A stretch of 7,469 nt of DNA. Source: Deltaproteobacteria bacterium (GTDB lineage: Bacteria; Desulfobacterota; Syntrophia; Syntrophales; UBA5619). Under the pieces are notes generated by a model. The model worked only from the letters and a program-made list of their open reading frames with translations. It ran no database searches and had not been told where the DNA came from. The translations under genes and the position numbers were made by a program. This document shows, piece after piece, positions 6,937 through 7,469 of the stretch (position 1 is its first letter; each line of letters begins with the position of its first letter). The stretch covers positions 1-7,469 of the forward strand of contig JAMDBG010000073.1 of NCBI GenBank assembly GCA_023487865.1. The letters are read 5' to 3'.

Positions 6937-7279
6937 CGTTTCTATTGATCAGGCGACTCTCCAGCTCGGCACACACGCTGTTGTAAGTAAGCGGCAATAT
7001 CCCTCTTTTTGCTATGATCACGATGTCCTGAGCGGCTGGAAGCCGGGATTTGTTCAATCTGAAAAACTCACGCAATAGCCGTTTGATCCTGTTTCTCTGT
7101 ACCGCATTCCCTGCCTTTTTGCTGACCGTCGTGCCCAGTCTTCTGATTCCCGATGGGTTTCGGCACGTGATGATAGTGAAGTGTTGCGAATGACTACGGG
7201 CCCCCTCTGCGTAGATCCTCAAATAATCTTGCCTTTTTCTTATGCGCTCATCTTTGCTGAAGGCTCGGGTCTCAGACGT
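6929..7279 (-). CDS. rnpA: Ribonuclease P protein component, with a non-canonical (ACG?) start
   Basis: RnpA binds the RNase P RNA and helps mature the 5' ends of tRNAs. The core is clear: LGTTVSKKAGNAVQRNRIKR, including the RNR motif (residues 62-67 in the 116-residue numbering), then REFFR. The frame also encodes the usual N-terminus, AFSKDERIRKRQDYLRIY (6-23), but the only stop-free stretch upstream, back to a TAG at 7303-7301, holds no ATG, GTG or TTG. I extend to the ACG at 7279-7277: AAGGGG lies six bases before it and the protein becomes 116 residues, normal for the family. The alternative is the TTG at 7222 (97 residues), which has AAGG nine bases upstream but would remove the conserved basic N-terminus. 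A base error or a recent mutation from ATG is possible. It overlaps yidD by 8 nt. Confidence 0.9.
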   Translation of the reverse strand, partial: TSETRAFSKDERIRKRQDYLRIYAEGARSHSQHFTIITCRNPSGIRRLGTTVSKKAGNAVQRNRIKRLLREFFRLNKSRLPAAQDIVIIAKRGILPLTYNSVCAELESRLINRNDA

Positions 7280-7284
7280 TTTTC

Positions 7285-7300
7285 GCCCCTTTCCCGGGGC
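7285..7300 (-). promoter_or_regulatory. Small hairpin holding the rnpA Shine-Dalgarno
   Basis: On the minus strand, GCCCC (7300-7296) pairs with GGGGC (7289-7285) around the loop GGGAAA. The second arm contains the GGGG of AAGGGG (7291-7286), which is the likely ribosome-binding site for the ACG at 7279. The hairpin could limit rnpA translation, but with five G-C pairs it is short and its effect is inferred. Confidence 0.4.
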
Positions 7301-7336
7301 CTAGACGACCTCCGTTTGGCCCGTCCATGTGACGAC

Positions 7337-7469
7337 TTATACGGTCAGTCTCTTTCTTCCCTTCGCCCGCCTCCTGCTGAGGACGGCTCGGCCGCCTTTC
7401 GTGGCCATTCGGACGAGGAAGCCATGGGTTCGCTTCATCTTTGTGTTGCTGAAATTCGTCAATGTCTTT
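7337..7469 (-). CDS. rpmH: 50S ribosomal protein L34 (start lies beyond the window)
   Basis: The last 43 codons and the TAA (7339-7337) of L34, a small basic protein of the large ribosomal subunit that usually has about 44 residues. The C-terminal part is canonical: KRTHGFLVRMATKGGRAVL, then SRRRAKGRKRLTV. The N-terminal part is unusual: KTLTNFSNTKMKRTHG where most L34 proteins read MKRTFQPSNxKRKRTHG, so about one extra residue lies before SNT. Since the codon cut by the window edge ends in A, it is not ATG, and the start is at least one codon further out. rpmH is followed by rnpA after 57 nt (to the ACG), the almost universal order. The promoter is outside the window. Confidence 0.93.
   Translation of the reverse strand, partial: KTLTNFSNTKMKRTHGFLVRMATKGGRAVLSRRRAKGRKRLTV

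Overview
The window looks like a chromosomal segment of a moderately GC-rich Gram-negative bacterium. A long YidC with a large periplasmic domain points to Gram-negative. A deltaproteobacterial (Desulfobacterota) source is my guess from overall protein flavour, not something the sequence proves. No mobile element, CRISPR array, tRNA or rRNA is visible.

Left part (about 1-2211, + strand): a possible tail of an upstream gene (ends at 59), then a sirtuin deacetylase (140-931), an NRDE/TANGO2-family protein (922-1692, overlapping the sirtuin by 10 nt) and a Nudix hydrolase (1762-2211, with its own candidate promoter). The first two are almost certainly co-transcribed. A link through NAD/ADP-ribose products is possible but only inferred.

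Middle (2212-2334): a convergent intergenic region with a plausible terminator for the right-hand operon.

Right part (2335-7469, - strand): the classic origin-proximal operon rpmH-rnpA-yidD-yidC-jag(khpB)-mnmE, followed by a 109-residue cysteine-containing protein I cannot name. It encodes ribosomal protein L34, the RNase P protein, the YidD/YidC membrane-insertion pair, an RNA-binding KH/R3H protein and the tRNA U34-modifying GTPase. Gaps are short or negative, so it reads as one transcript starting beyond the right edge. dnaA/oriC often lie near this cluster, so the origin may be close to the right edge.

The most unusual point is rnpA. The conserved N-terminus of RnpA is encoded in frame, but no ATG, GTG or TTG precedes it. 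An ACG codon with a good Shine-Dalgarno sequence sits exactly where the start is expected, and that Shine-Dalgarno lies inside a small hairpin. Otherwise the region is mostly well-known housekeeping genes; I do not see a convincing new multi-gene system.
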